Assembly (NCBI GenBank): GCA_964200185.2
Contig: CAXNAD020000166.1
Coordinates: forward strand, 1-26,672
DNA: 26,672 nucleotides
Reading direction: 5' to 3'
Source: Choristocarpus tenellus KU-1152
Lineage: Eukaryota > Phaeophyceae
Shown: positions 1 to 10,911 of the stretch, piece by piece
How positions within the stretch are numbered: the first letter of the stretch is position 1
How the letters are laid out: the number at the start of each line of letters is the position of its first letter
The notes under the pieces: generated by a model
Database searches by the model: none
Told to the model about the DNA's origin: nothing
The model's input: the letters and a program-made list of their open reading frames with translations, nothing else
Program-made: the position numbers and the translations under genes

Positions 1-1360
1 TGGCCACCAACTGTGCTGTTCGAGAACCCAGTCCACGTTACCCAGTTACATTGAACATCGGCCGACCCAACATTACCAATGTTATTAAGGAAATCATGAC
101 CCCAACATTTGATGTGGAGGATCCAATAGATGATGTTAGCAGCAAATCTGGGGTGAGTAATAGTTCAAGGTTACTGTGGAATGGGGCCAAAGTTATGTTT
201 TCGTTGTGCTGTGGACTCTATTTTACTGACTATCATATATACAAAAGAAAGGTGTTATGTGAACCTGGGAAGATAAACAAAATATTATGGAGTGAACTTT
301 GGACTAGATCTTAGGATATGAAAGCAGATGGAACATAAGCTATGGTGAAGTGAACTTGCTCAAGACCAGGTAGACTTCAATTACCATATATTCAATACAT
401 GACTATTGGCACCAATCATACTTTAGCACAAATCCGTCTTTGTACTTCATTTGCCCTGTTAAACTCCCACTCCACAGGGGAATCATGCGGGTCGTCGTGA
501 TCGGGTGAAGAGATACTTGGCTAAGGCGGATTCAAGCCTCAAAAGGGCCGTTCAGGTAAGGAACCCACCGTTAAGTAGCCACGCCAGAGCACGGGAAAAC
601 TCCGATTGTGAGCATTTCCCCCTCTCTTTTCACAGATGTTTACTTTTCACCACTGCTGGGCCATATATATGCTTCAAGTGTGTTGATACGCTGTTGAATG
701 TCTGTGAGGAGCGACTTTGACTCGCACGACCAATGAATATATCTTACAAGCACCTGGGAATGGGAGCATTCCTGACACAGAAAGAGTACAAAAAACCTAT
801 ACCAAAACTCACACAATCAACTTGTTGTTTTGATATACCTCCCTAAAACTATAGACCACAGGGAAAGATTTCAAAGGCCACTCTCTGGACTCTCATACTG
901 GCAAGCACCAGCTGCCTTGGATGGTCATATACTGCGGAGCAAACCCTAAGGTTGAACAGGTATGTTTGTACCTAATCCACATAATTTGAAGTGGTTGTCG
1001 TCATGCCAAAGAATGAAGGCTTTGCTTCACACTCGAGAGGGGCAAGTTTGCTATTTCTGGTAGTATGAGTTAAGGAGTCCACTACCTTGCTTGATTCCTT
1101 TTGTTGACCATCTCGAAGTATCTCCAGCAGTTGTTTAGATTTTATCAGGTTTGTCACAGAACGAGAGATCATGCATCCTTTCCCGAGATTCCTCTGAGAC
1201 ACTATCACGCAAATGGAAGATTGACTAACTCGTTTTGTAAATTCGTAATGTCCCACAGCTGATGTACTCCCTTCTGATACCCCATGTACTCAAGGACATT
1301 GCCTCTGTCTGTGGCGAACTCGGAGTGGAGTGGACGAAAGAATACTTTGGAGCATGGTGA
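1..1360 (+). CDS. NADPH oxidase (NOX-A), C-terminal part, 5' end outside window
   Basis: C-terminal NADPH-binding half of a NOX/respiratory burst oxidase, which moves electrons from cytosolic NADPH through FAD and hemes to oxygen. Four exons are visible: 3-152 (enters from the left edge, frame starts at base 3), 478-555, 855-959 and 1295-1360 (stop TGA 1358-1360). All junctions are phase 0. Donors are gtgagt, gtaagg and gtatgt; acceptors are ccacag, ctatag and ctcaag. Exon 1 carries LNIGRPN, the NOX 'GRPNW' NADPH-ribose region. Exon 3 carries MVIYCGANPK, equivalent to the family CGPP motif that holds the NADPH-binding Cys. The last exon ends in EYFGAW, an aromatic C-terminus of the kind that stacks on FAD. 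Every exon has a counterpart in NOX-B on the minus strand, of equal length except 855-959, which is 3 codons shorter. No frame break is seen, so the gene looks intact here. The family call is strong because NOX-B supplies the rest of the protein. Confidence 0.85.
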
Positions 1361-1830
1361 AAGTACCGACATGGAATGGCAGGCATGAAAGCGCTCAATC
1401 AATGGCGCTTACTGCCTCGATTTTGACCATCCATTCGAAACGAAACTTGGGGCATATTGAGCTGAAGGGATAAAGAAAACAGAGTTGATGGCCTAGTAAT
1501 AGAACCAGACCCTCACTCTCCCGAACAATGCCAAGGTTGTAGCTTATTTAGTAGGTAGAAGAATGTAGAACATAGATGTGGATGAAGCCTTTTCGGTCCT
1601 GTTCGACTGTGGAAAAATATCTCACTCGAGAGTACCTTCTCGTAGTAGGGTAGTTGGCGAGATGGAGCTCTTCATGCCCAGTCAGCATGAAGGTGTGGAT
1701 AAAAGATTAATGTGTGAAGAGTTAGAACGGTGCATACTAGGTGAAACGAACAGCATGATGGTGTGCTCTCTCGACATGAGGTAGGACACATCTGTCCGTC
1801 CATCTCCCCCCCTCCTTGGAGGGTATAAAG
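1361..1830 (+). repeat. Duplicated 3' flank of NOX-A (inverted partner at 14805-15255)
   Basis: The sequence just after the NOX-A stop aligns by eye with the reverse complement of 15255 down to about 14805. Shared anchors occur in the same order and similar spacing: ATGAAAG at the same offset (25) after each stop, CTCGATT-TGACC, AGAGTTG, TTTAGT-GGTAG, TTCGAC, CTTCTC-AGTA-GGT and CAGTCA. Frames differ and the minus-strand copy has stops, so this is duplicated 3'-UTR or flanking DNA rather than coding sequence. Similarity fades at about 1830. Confidence 0.6.
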
Positions 1831-2944
1831 CCTATTAGGTTTTGGTGTTTATTGGAGAGTTACAGCACTGGAGTATTGGCCTCCAGCATTAGCCTCCAGC
1901 ATTAGCCTCCAGAATGTACATGTTTTGTAGTGTATAGTCGTTCTGCAGTGTATTTAGTAGGTGTTGTGAATTGCTTGCTATATAAGATACGTTGAGGACA
2001 AATATCAGGGAGGATAAGTGTGGAGGCCAGGAGCTGCATTGTTTTTAATCACTTACACACTGTGGAAATCTTTGAACTAAAGATCCAGAGTTTTGGAGCT
2101 CTAGAGACAGAGCTTTGCACTTTTGTTTTTTTTGTACATTCTTTCGTTGTTCTGTGTAACATTTCTTGCTGGTCGTCTAGGTTAATCTTGTGAGTTTCTG
2201 CCTGCTTGGAGGAAAACGTAAAGGAAGAGGACAAGAAGAAAACCTGATTTTAAATGACCGTCGTTGAGCTCCGTGGCATGAATATCGAGAGACAGAGCTT
2301 CTATCTTGACTAATGATTCTTGACATGTCTTCTTCTTCTCGTGTGTAAACCTTTATAGTAGGTTTTGGGTTGTTGGGTGTTGTGGGTTGTGTGCTTCGAG
2401 ATGTTGTGGATGGCGTAGCAAAGAGTCCAAGAAAATTGACTCAAACGCTAATTTAGAGCTCTACGACTTGTTTGTAGTATCCAGGAAAAAAAAAATTGGG
2501 GTGTTTAATACGCGAGGTCACCCCTAGTACATACACGTATATACTTGAAATCGGGTTTTGGTCCTAAATGGACGCGTGTACGTCAAAAAGTGAAATCACT
2601 GAGCCTTCTCGTGCTCACACCACCCACTTGCAAGGAAACCACCTCGAGAAAGAGGTTCACAACACCCTTGGCATGTGTTCGTACGAATATTATTCGCGAA
2701 GGTAAGTGTAGTCATACACATATCAAGCACACACCATCCTATCACTCGTATATTCTTACACTCAGAAACATTCTGAAGAGGCTACCATGTGTGAGAAAGA
2801 AGAAACATGAAGTTTAGAAAACAACAAAAACAACAGTAGTAGTGTCTGAGAAAGAAGGAACACTAGTTGAAGAATGTAACACCCTCATAGTAAAAGTCTA
2901 TCATATACACCAATTCATTGAATTCCTTTAATATTCATGCTGTG
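1831..2944. other. Intergenic DNA without recognised gene
   Basis: No exon with family resemblance was found. The stretch holds the small minisatellite at 1879-1912, a GT-rich run around 2350-2395, a poly-A tract near 2485, and at 2546-2585 a short sequence resembling the right part of the MITE-like element found at 15603 and 18528 (GGTTTTGG followed by AAATGGACGCG). Confidence 0.5.
1879..1912. repeat. 13-bp minisatellite, about 2.6 copies
   Basis: Unit gcctccagcatta is repeated exactly at 1879-1891 and 1892-1904, followed by a partial third unit (gcctccag) at 1905-1912. Confidence 0.9.
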
Positions 2945-3765
2945 GCTGGAACATTGGCAGAGAGTGGGGGGATAAGAGATGAGGGGTGGTTATATAGGAT
3001 ATCGTAACATGCTGAAACATTGGTGAAGTGTATGTCGGAGATGACAAGCAAATGCAAAAAATCGAATGGAAATTTGTGGTGGTTACACAGGGCAAGGTAT
3101 GAGGTGTGTTTACTTTGTAAGAGGTGAGGAATGATAGTAGTGTGTCATGTTGCTCATGTAACATTGTTGTGTGTAGGGGAAATAAGTGATGGGGAGGATT
3201 AAGGTCGTTTGGAAACTGTTCCTGTGACATTGGTCGAGTGTGGGGTGGGAATATGAGACGAGGAGAAATGACAGTGTGTTATTCACTCCGGGAATATTGT
3301 TGGCGAGAGGTGTGGGAGAAGTAAGAGACGAGGCAATAAAACAGATGTAAATTCGTAGGGGTGACACAAGGCAAGATATCGAGGTGTGGTCACTTCGTAA
3401 GAGGTGGGAACTTGATACTGTGTGTGGTACAATTCATGTAACATTGGTGAAGTGTAAGGGAATTTAACAGATGAGGAGTGTTCACATATCGTGTCATGTT
3501 GTGTTTGTAATATTGCAAAGTTTTGGTGAGGAATAAGAGATGAGTGATAATAGTGTGTTGTAATGTTCCCTGAACATTGTTGATGAAGGGTGGAGGGGTA
3601 AGAAAACAAGGCGAAAACGCGTGTAAATTCGTAGCAGTGACACAATGCGTGGTATGAGGTGCGGTCACTTTGTAATATTTGTGAGGAGGGGCGGCAATTG
3701 ATAATTATCTGTCGTATTTACATTCCTGTAATATTGGTGAAGTGTTGGGGAGTAGAGAAACAAGG
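2945..3765. repeat. Higher-order tandem repeat, period about 278 bp with 66-bp subunits
   Basis: A marker segment (aatt-gta/g, then tgacaca or ttacaca, gaggtg, acttTgtaa) recurs at 3071, 3349 and 3626, giving periods of 278 and 277 bp. Between markers, a second motif (acattggtgaagtgt followed by a G-rich run and taagagatgagg) recurs at 2951, 3017, 3161, 3227, 3294, 3441, 3510, 3574 and 3731. That is, blocks of subunits about 66 bp apart, separated by the marker segment. The array covers roughly three higher-order units. Open frames on the minus strand here (Thr/Pro/His-rich) are by-products of the repeat. Confidence 0.85.
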
Positions 3766-4022
3766 GAAAAAATTAGATAATTTTCCTGTGGGTCCCAGCA
3801 ATGGTATCTGGAAATGTCAAATGTATTTGATGGTACATTTTGCATTTGAGGTAGAAAGATGGCTGAAAATTTGAGGCGAAAATCCATGTTTTCGGAATTC
3901 CAGCCTATTTTTTAAATATTATTCTAGATTACGTTTTTTTTCTTCCTGTGCCCTCAAAAATTTTATGGGGAAAAGGGATTTTTTTCGCGTAACCTCTTCC
4001 TTGCACCTATCTTCCTTCTCCT
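3766..4022. other. Short AT-rich spacer
   Basis: Between the tandem array and the retrotransposon relic; T-runs around 3935 and 3980, nothing recognised. Confidence 0.4.
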
Positions 4023-4418
4023 ATGCTGAACTTACTCCTGAGTGCACCACACCACCTGTCCACCTCATCCAACCAAGTCAAGCAACATATCGATTTTAAG
4101 GGGTTGGTCAAGCTGGAGAATGAAGAATCACTTCAGTACTGCGCCACCAAACCTTTTTATGTAAGCACTCTCTTTGTTGCTAATAACATCATCTCTATGA
4201 GATTACTGTTCAAGATGAAACACAGCTCGGATGACACTATTGACAAGCGGAATGCTCGATTGGTGGCAAAGGGTATAGGTGCACCCTTCAACCTGGCATT
4301 GATATCTATAACACCAATGCGCACATTGTATATTGCAAGGACAGGTGTGTTGTGTCTGGGGTTTTCTTCCCTCCTTCTTGTTGAAATAGATGCTATTTGG
4401 CAGGATTTCCCAAGATGA
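4023..4418 (+). mobile_element. Degenerate Ty1/copia reverse transcriptase fragment
   Basis: An open frame of 131 codons contains FKMKHSSDDTIDKRNARLVA at residues 63-82 followed by KG. This matches the start of copia-type reverse transcriptase, where the family has a pattern like WVFK-K-NADGTIERYKARLVAKG. Just after it, in a different frame from 4286, the bases encode LQPGIDIYNTNAHIVY, resembling the next copia segment (QPGIDYxETFAPVV). The element is therefore frameshifted and dead. No integrase, RNase H or LTR was recognised nearby. It is a short relic in the 5' region of the SDR gene. The call rests on one good motif plus one weaker one. Confidence 0.55.
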
Positions 4419-5191
4419 TAAGCCTCACCCAGAAACATCAACCAACAAAGTAGTTCTGCGTAACATGAAGTTTGCTTTGATTCAATACACATACTGGCAC
4501 ACTTTGTTGCTAGAAAACACTATTTGTGTAAAAAACATGCGAAGAGGAGAAGAAAGAAAATGAAAAAGAATGTAAGAGAAGAAGCCTTCCAAGAAATCGG
4601 GTTTTGGTAGACAATAGTAGTAGAAATAAATGATGGGTGTGCTGATATATTTTTTTAATTCTGTGATGTTTATTTATGTATCACATATGTATTGAGGTGT
4701 TTTTTGACCATACCTCATGATACTTCGAATAGTACATACAAATACCTCATAGTAGTACAGTATTAGTAATGTTCACATACACATATCTGTCCAAAAATAT
4801 CATATCCAACTGATATTTAATGAGTCAATACTGGGGCACCGATATCGACTTTCTCCACTTTCACTCCTACTACTAGTGGTATACAAGGTACAAGTTGTGT
4901 TGAGTGAGGTGATCAGACCTCAACTGTGATGTGGGAACACTTGAAAAACCACTCAATCTAACCTATAGAGCGCACAGAATCTCGTCCTGTTTCGCCTTCA
5001 CATTATACATTGCTGGTCAAGAGTGGATAGTGACCGATACGTTGTTCTCTCCACAACAAAGTGGGGTGATTACTTGGAAGACGCAAGGATCGAGGAATGT
5101 GGCATTCGATCCATCATTGGTTTTATTCTTATCCTTATGACGTACAATTGATTGCCACGCGTTCGAAGTGACTCAAGAGTAATCCTGAGAG
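4419..5191. other. Upstream region of the SDR gene
   Basis: No exon recognised. It should contain the SDR promoter and 5' UTR, but no element (TATA box, initiator) can be named with confidence. AT-rich around 4640-4860. Confidence 0.4.
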
Positions 5192-8100
5192 ATGCAAGCT
5201 TTGTGGCGAAAGCTGGGCCTCTTACTACAACTTATGGTCGTGGGGAACGCAGCACCGATTTCAAAGGGTACCAGTCTTGTCGTGGTGACAGGTGCAAGCT
5301 CAGGTATGGTCCACGTATGGTCCACATATCTTGTCGTAGTGTTTTTCTCCCAGCTGCCCGGGACATGACGGACGTGATATGAATGCATGGCAGGCATCGG
5401 CAAGGAGTGTGCAAGACGATTGGCGAACATGGAGGGCTATGCTGTCATCTTGGCTTGCAGGCAAGTAAATGCCCTCTCTTGGAAGGGTCATGCCACCACC
5501 TGCCCTTCCCATGAATCCTCCTTGTAGTCTGCTGTCAATGATCTTTTTCTCACTCGCAATTGTGGGGGCATTTTTTCAGGGACATGTCCGCTTGCTGCAA
5601 AGCTGCTGATGAGATCGTCCGTACGAATCCTGGAGCTGAAGTCGAATGCTGTCCCTTGGACCTTTCCTCTTTCTCATCGGTGCGAGACTTTTCCCGGACA
5701 TCGATAGGGGGTCGGAGTGTGGCTGCCATTGTCCACAATGCTGGGGTCATGGCATGCCCCTGTGAGATCACAGGCGACGGTCACGAGATCACATTTCAGG
5801 TACAGTTTTCACGACGTGGTGGCACTGAATTTCTCGCGTTGCCGTACTTAGCTTTTCAATATGTCGGCGTATCAATGAAAATCCTACGTATTGTCTTGGT
5901 TTCAACAGTGTAATATGGGGCATCAGCGTGGAATATCAACCCATTCTCCGTTGTATTAATGTGAGAAAGCTTCACCTTGTATCCACAAGTAGAGTGAGTA
6001 TCAATAATGGCAAAAGCTCAATCCTATTTTAAGCATATCATCTTGTACCTCGTCTCCCTTGTCACGTATGAGCTCTTCATATCCCAGTGTTATCTCAGTT
6101 CACCTTTTCCCTACCTTGCCTTCCGCTGCGTTTACTACCGCACTCACCAGGTGAACCACTTGGCCCCCTTTCTACTTACGAACCTTCTCATGCCCAACCT
6201 GAAGCGCTGCTACAGAGGTAAGATAGTGAAGCTATAGGTATTCAAAAATGGTTGCAACCATAGCAGACTATATCAGTTGTCTGACCTACTTCAACCTGCA
6301 TGAGTTGACCAACCTCTTCGTGAGTTTGCAATAAGCGATAGTGTAGCCATCTCTTAAAATGTTTCTCCTTGTGAGACCCTATCAACTCCCTAGAGTTTAT
6401 TTTATGCCAAATACTGTTGCACTATCCAAAGAACACAAGAAGGCCACATACCACAGCCTTCAGCGTTCCCTTAAGAGTCCTTGACCTTTTGAGGTTTCCA
6501 GGATTACCATTCTGCCCCTCCCCCCACCAGCTCCTCTCCCAATCTCCCCTCCTACTATGCATGAGTAGAAACAGGAAAGCCTTCAAGGGTGATAATTGTT
6601 TCGAGCGGGGCACATAGGTGGGGGAGGGCACCCAACCACAGCCAACTTGATGAGATTAGCCTCGCCGCAATTGAAGACCAAAGCCTACTGTGGGGAGGAG
6701 AGCGTATGGGACGCTATTCACGTTGGTGTGCATATGCCAACAGTAAGCTCTACAATGTTCTGTATGCTGCAGAGCTGGATCGCCGCTATGGTAGGAAGCA
6801 GGGAGTCATGGGTATGGCTGTTCGGCCAGGGATGGTACGGACAGGAATAGCGCGACACAGCCCTACTCTGGGTCTATTTCTGCACCTGTTTGAGTCATTG
6901 CTCACTCCAGTAGAGGAGGTGAGAACATAGAGCATGCACTGAGTTATGGATGGGGGGAGAGTTGGGAGGTGGAGGAGAGATCTGTGGAGTTTCAGAGTAC
7001 TTTTGTGGATTTGCTTTGCCTGCTGCATACTGTCAATGTCTTCTGTGGTTGCTTTTTTTGAGGAGATAAAATAAGGCCTAGTGATCGCCTGATGCTTAGC
7101 TTGGTATAATAGCGAAGCATTCTATGAAGAAAGGTTGGTATTCTAGACTAGAGTATTGAAGGGGGCATACAATTTTCAGTCCTTGTTAAATTAACAGCTT
7201 GTTTAGAGGCAAAGTATCAAATTGGTTGCACCCAACTCCGAGTGGCCAAGGTCTGGAACAGATCCTGGCAGTTTACTGAGATTACTTATATACTTTGTCC
7301 CCTTTGCATTCCTAATAATCATGCAGCAAGGCATTGACCAGTTCGTAGTTGAGGCTGGATCCTTAATATTTGACAGCCCTGAACCGATCCTTTAAGAATA
7401 TCGTGGTATAAGGCCTAGCGGCTGAACGTCTTTGCTGAAGCATTTCAAGCCCCTGTTATCGAATAGTGGTACAAGGCAGTGAAGGGCCAAAGGACTGGGT
7501 GCTTAGACCAACCTCATTCAACTATATATGACTGCCCTTAGCCTGCCCTGACAAGACTAAATATTGATAAAAGCCCAAGCCTTGGGAAGGGTCGTCTACA
7601 TTTGCTGACCTGATGAATAGCCCTGGTAACCACCACAAGTCCTGACTCCTATTACTTGGATCCTCAAGCCCAATCTCAGTGAGGGATTTTTTTTATAACT
7701 TGTGCTCGAAATTGAATTGGGTGTGTGTGGGTTTTTTGTCTCGGAGAGAGTCAGTCCCTCAGTGGTGGTGGATGATTACCAGGTGTTACCAGGATTTGAA
7801 ATTCTAAAGGACGGTGGGCGAGGATTCCGATGCAGAACAACTGAGACTTGACTGTGAGAGTTTGCGTGCACAAGAGAGTGAAGAGGCACCAAGATTGCCT
7901 CTCAGGAGACCTCAGGAGAAGAGTTGAGGGTAATACCTTTAGTGTGGCTTGATATTCCTTCATGGGAAGAAGTATCAGGCTATGGTATGCCTTTCCATGC
8001 ATAGGAAAACCTAGATTTACTGACTGAGACAGGAAGAAAGATATCCAAATGATCAGCTCCTTGTGTACAGGGCTGGCCGAGAGGATAACCTGTGGACGCC

Positions 8101-10449
8101 CTGATTGGCCAACCTATACTATTGTCGAGGCGCTTTGTGCATGGGGAGCTTAGTAACTGTTTATTTATTTCTTGCAAGGCTGGTGCTGCTGTTTGCACAT
8201 TCCCCAATCTCCCGTCTGGGGTGGCTTAAGGCCTCAATTTGTGAAAAAGAACACTGATTTGGTGGGACAATGCTTTTGTTCAAGACTCTCGAGGAATGTC
8301 CTATTTGTTGTGGAGTCCTACGGCCCTTGAACAGCAGAGGCAAGCAACCAAAGGGTTGATTTTCTTTTTTCAGGGTGGTAAGAACATTGTACAGTACTGG
8401 AGTAGGTCTGAAGTCGATCCCTTGCCTTCCAGTTTAATGCATAAAGGAATCCCACATAGGATCGTATGGTCATTGGTGTGAAGGGGATGTTTCAGTCTGT
8501 ATGACCCTTGGCCATCTCTCATGGTATATGAATTTTGAGGGTATGAGAATCACTAGTAATGCATGGATATGAGGCAATTTTTTGAGGGGGTGGAATACCT
8601 GTGTGACTGATTTGTATTTTGGTTTGTGATTTGGAATCAGGGAGGAAGACCCTATGTGTTGGTATGGTGGTTGTCATATCTTCCTCGCCTTCGAATGTCT
8701 CACTTTCACTTTTTTAATGATTTACAATTTGTATCGAACTTGAAGTGAAAATGCATTGATATAATATACTTTTTACTCCACTATGCTGCACGTTAAAAAA
8801 ATCAATCAAAAGTGAAAAATTGCCTTTTTAATTGCTGGCTGAGTATGGCAAAAAAAAGAAAGAATGTATGTTCGAAAGATTGCAATATATTGGGAGGCAA
8901 TGAAATGTGGAAATTCAACCTTTTGAGATGATTGATCGAAGACGTCAACTATATCGTGAGTAAAGGAACATAGCTCAGCGGACTGCTGGAGAAACCTGAA
9001 ATTCTGGAATTTCACCTGAGTAATAAATCAAAGGTCTGTGGAGTGGCATAACACCGTGCATTTACCCCGAATGGTACAATGATTCGCCCATATACCGTCA
9101 GCAGTATAATTCTTAGTCAAAGTCATACCGTCGAATGTACCGAAAACCTGTTTTATAGTGCTGACCTACACAGAGACATTTCCTCTCTGGTGTCAAATCA
9201 TTATCAGAACATTCTTCAGGTATGTGTAGCGTCACCCTGCATGTATGTCATTACTAGTCCTCTCCATAGGTCTAGTTTGTGGGTACCTTGGTAGAAGATC
9301 GTGTTATGACAGAAGTGCCCAAATGGTGTGTTTTGGTGTGGTGCCCAGTCAATTCGAGGAGAGGAGGAAGCAAGCACACCAAGTTGCAATGATGTTGTGG
9401 TTGCTGCAACCATTTTCTTGAATTGATGTGCTTTTTTTCATGTGGGCTCAAGTGCTAGGGGAAATTCTTTACTTTTTTTTTATTGAGCTCAGATAGTGTA
9501 ACAAATTAGACATACCAAAATGCACATTTGTAACAACCGCAGCAGCTGTCTTAGAAAAAAGAAAAACACTCTTAACGTGAACCAGGTGCACTCAACAACC
9601 CCTGTTGATCTGAAAAAATAGAACAATTTGAGTAATCGATGCCAGATAAGTACTTGAGGTTCTTGGCGGGGCTGATTGTAGTGATTGTATTGCAGTAATT
9701 GTATTGGGTAAAACCTCCTTCAACTACCGGGTGTCCCCATGAGCACCAATGTGTATGGCAGTACAAATTTTACTCTTTTTTTGGCATGAATGAACTACTT
9801 GGGAGTAGAATATGACCTCAATGCTTCCGAGCCTCTCGGCCTTACAAATTTCTACGCAAGATGGCAGTAGACAGCACAGCCCACTAAGTTTGAGTACTCA
9901 TTCTGAATGTGTCCTCTCTGGTGATGATACGGGACTATCCTTTGCTGTGGTTTGTTGGTGTAGGGAGAGGGTCTCATGTGGAGTGGGAGAGAGAAGTTGC
10001 AACAGAGTTACTCTGATGTGTGTCACACCAACCACAATCTGCCAGAAATCGACTGTGCATTTATCGAAAATCCTCCCTGCTGCTGAAAGCATCATTTGTC
10101 CTCAAACACAAGCCGTGCTCCAAGTTCACATGTTTGGTAGTATCTGTTCAAATCTTACTCTCTCGCATCTCAACACCAGGTATGCACTCACATTCATACA
10201 TGGGATATACGTAGGGCGAAAGAACGCTCATGCGCTGTTCCCCATCCATCTCTTCCACCTCGTTTTTTTCTGTCCTGGTACAAGGCTGCAGGGGCAATAG
10301 TACATGCGGTGACGGCTCCAGATGTAGTCGCAGGGGGCTATTACGATCTTCTGAAATTAAAACGTCCCAGCTCAATTGCACAGGACAGCTCTCTACAGAG
10401 GACTCTTTGGGAAGCATCAGAGCGGATGACGGAATCCTTTTTGGACTAG
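5192..10449 (+). CDS. Short-chain dehydrogenase/reductase, retinol dehydrogenase/WWOX-like, 324 aa
   Basis: NAD(P)-dependent oxidoreductase with a Rossmann fold. Exons: 5192-5303, 5394-5460, 5580-5799, 6151-6217, 6575-6918 and 10285-10449 (stop TAG); phases match at every joint and sum to 975 bp. Motifs in order: TGASSGIG (33-40, cofactor loop), ILACRD (57-61, end of beta-2), DLSSF (87-91), HNAGVM (112-117), VNHLAPFLLTNLL (134-146), VIIVSSGAH (161-169, catalytic Ser), YANSK (209-213, catalytic Tyr and Lys), RPGMVRTG (239-246), then AQDSSLQRTLWEASER near the end. These and the length fit the 'classical' SDR group containing retinol dehydrogenases, WWOX and protochlorophyllide reductase. The ATG at 5192 follows an in-frame TGA at 5186; a second ATG at 5234 is possible. 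Residues 6-18 are hydrophobic and could be a membrane anchor. The substrate cannot be told from sequence. Intron 2 uses a GC donor; the last intron is 3366 bp. Confidence 0.9.
5304..5325 (+). repeat. Tandem duplication of the intron 1 5' splice site
   Basis: The 11-mer gtatggtccac occurs twice back to back (5304-5314 and 5315-5325), so the first SDR intron has two copies of its donor. Use of the first (exon end 5303) is needed to keep the TGASSGIG motif in frame; the second would add 11 nt and shift the frame. Confidence 0.8.
5461..5579 (+). other. GC-AG intron in the SDR gene
   Basis: The exon ends TGC AG and the intron begins gcaagt; the acceptor is ttttttcag at 5571-5579. Only this junction yields ILAC-R-DMSACCKAADEI, the standard SDR 'ILACRN...A...EI' stretch. 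The nearest GT (gtaaat, after CAA) would give the wrong phase. GC donors with an otherwise perfect AG|GCAAGT consensus are a known minor class. Confidence 0.85.
6919..10284 (+). other. Unusually long last intron of the SDR gene (3366 bp)
   Basis: Donor GAG|gtgaga, acceptor tggtacaag. Joining gives TPVEE-AAGAIVHAV, matching the SDR family pattern 'TPEEGA-T-YCA', so no coding exon is missing. The other four introns are 90-357 bp. Inside I find no recognised gene or clear element ends. There is an exon-like open stretch at about 9079-9219 ending in a good donor (CTTCAG|gtatgt), and an unassigned frame from 9812 to 10300 that runs into exon 6. Confidence 0.8.
9812..10300 (+). other. Unassigned 162-codon open frame inside the SDR intron
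   Basis: It starts at an ATG directly after an in-frame TAG and is Ser/Thr-rich at its start. It resembles no family I know. It reads through the SDR intron acceptor into exon 6 in another frame, so it is probably a chance frame. Listed only because it is the longest single-exon frame on this strand between the NOX genes. Confidence 0.12.
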
Positions 10450-10828
10450 GCAAGAGATGCGAGTTCAGTAGTACGAGAAGCAATCTATTCCATTACATCA
10501 GTGGCACAGTGTGTTTGCAGGTGTAGTCTTGTTTGAAGAGGGCCCCTTCTTTTCTATTTTTATGAAATGTTTTTTGTTTTTGTTTTTTTGGCTGGTGCTC
10601 GGTTTGTTGTATAATAGTATGCGATTGACTCAACAAGTTGTTTAGAAAATGTCAATTGCCTAGGCACACCACTCCGCACCAAACCAGTGCTTCTTCTTTT
10701 CGTTCCCTTTATTGTTGTTGTCATCATGTGTGTCTGGGTTCGTAAAAGATAGGATTTTTCTTTCGTTGGAAACTGGTTTGTTCAGTATTTGACAGATTGT
10801 TTTTGGGAAAACTCATGACGTTCTTGGT

Positions 10829-10911
10829 AGTCATACTTCCCCTATTCAAGAGTCCCAACTCTCAGGGAGCAAAAGGGTCATAGCTGTTTGAGGATGCCTG
10901 GAAGTATGACT
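10829..10911. repeat. 12-bp inverted repeat (possible hairpin)
   Basis: agtcatacttcc at 10829-10840 is the exact reverse complement of ggaagtatgact at 10900-10911, with a 59-nt loop. It could be ends of a small foldback element or a hairpin in the 3' flank of the SDR gene. Confidence 0.6.

Noticed and set aside
51-314. NOX-A exon read as an 87-aa single-exon protein
   Set aside because: Coding similarity to NOX-B stops exactly at the gtgagt donor at 153; the rest is intron read-through.
1578-1784. 68-codon frame after NOX-A
   Set aside because: The homologous stretch downstream of NOX-B has stops in the same frame, so it is duplicated noncoding DNA.
2928-3668. Several overlapping minus-strand open frames of 85-120 codons, Thr/Pro/His-rich
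   Set aside because: They lie on the higher-order tandem repeat; their repeated peptides mirror the DNA repeat and have no domain.
5152-5382. 76-codon frame over SDR exon 1 and the minus-strand frames 5173-5512
   Set aside because: Shadow frames of the SDR gene; the frame from ATG 5192 carries TGASSGIG.
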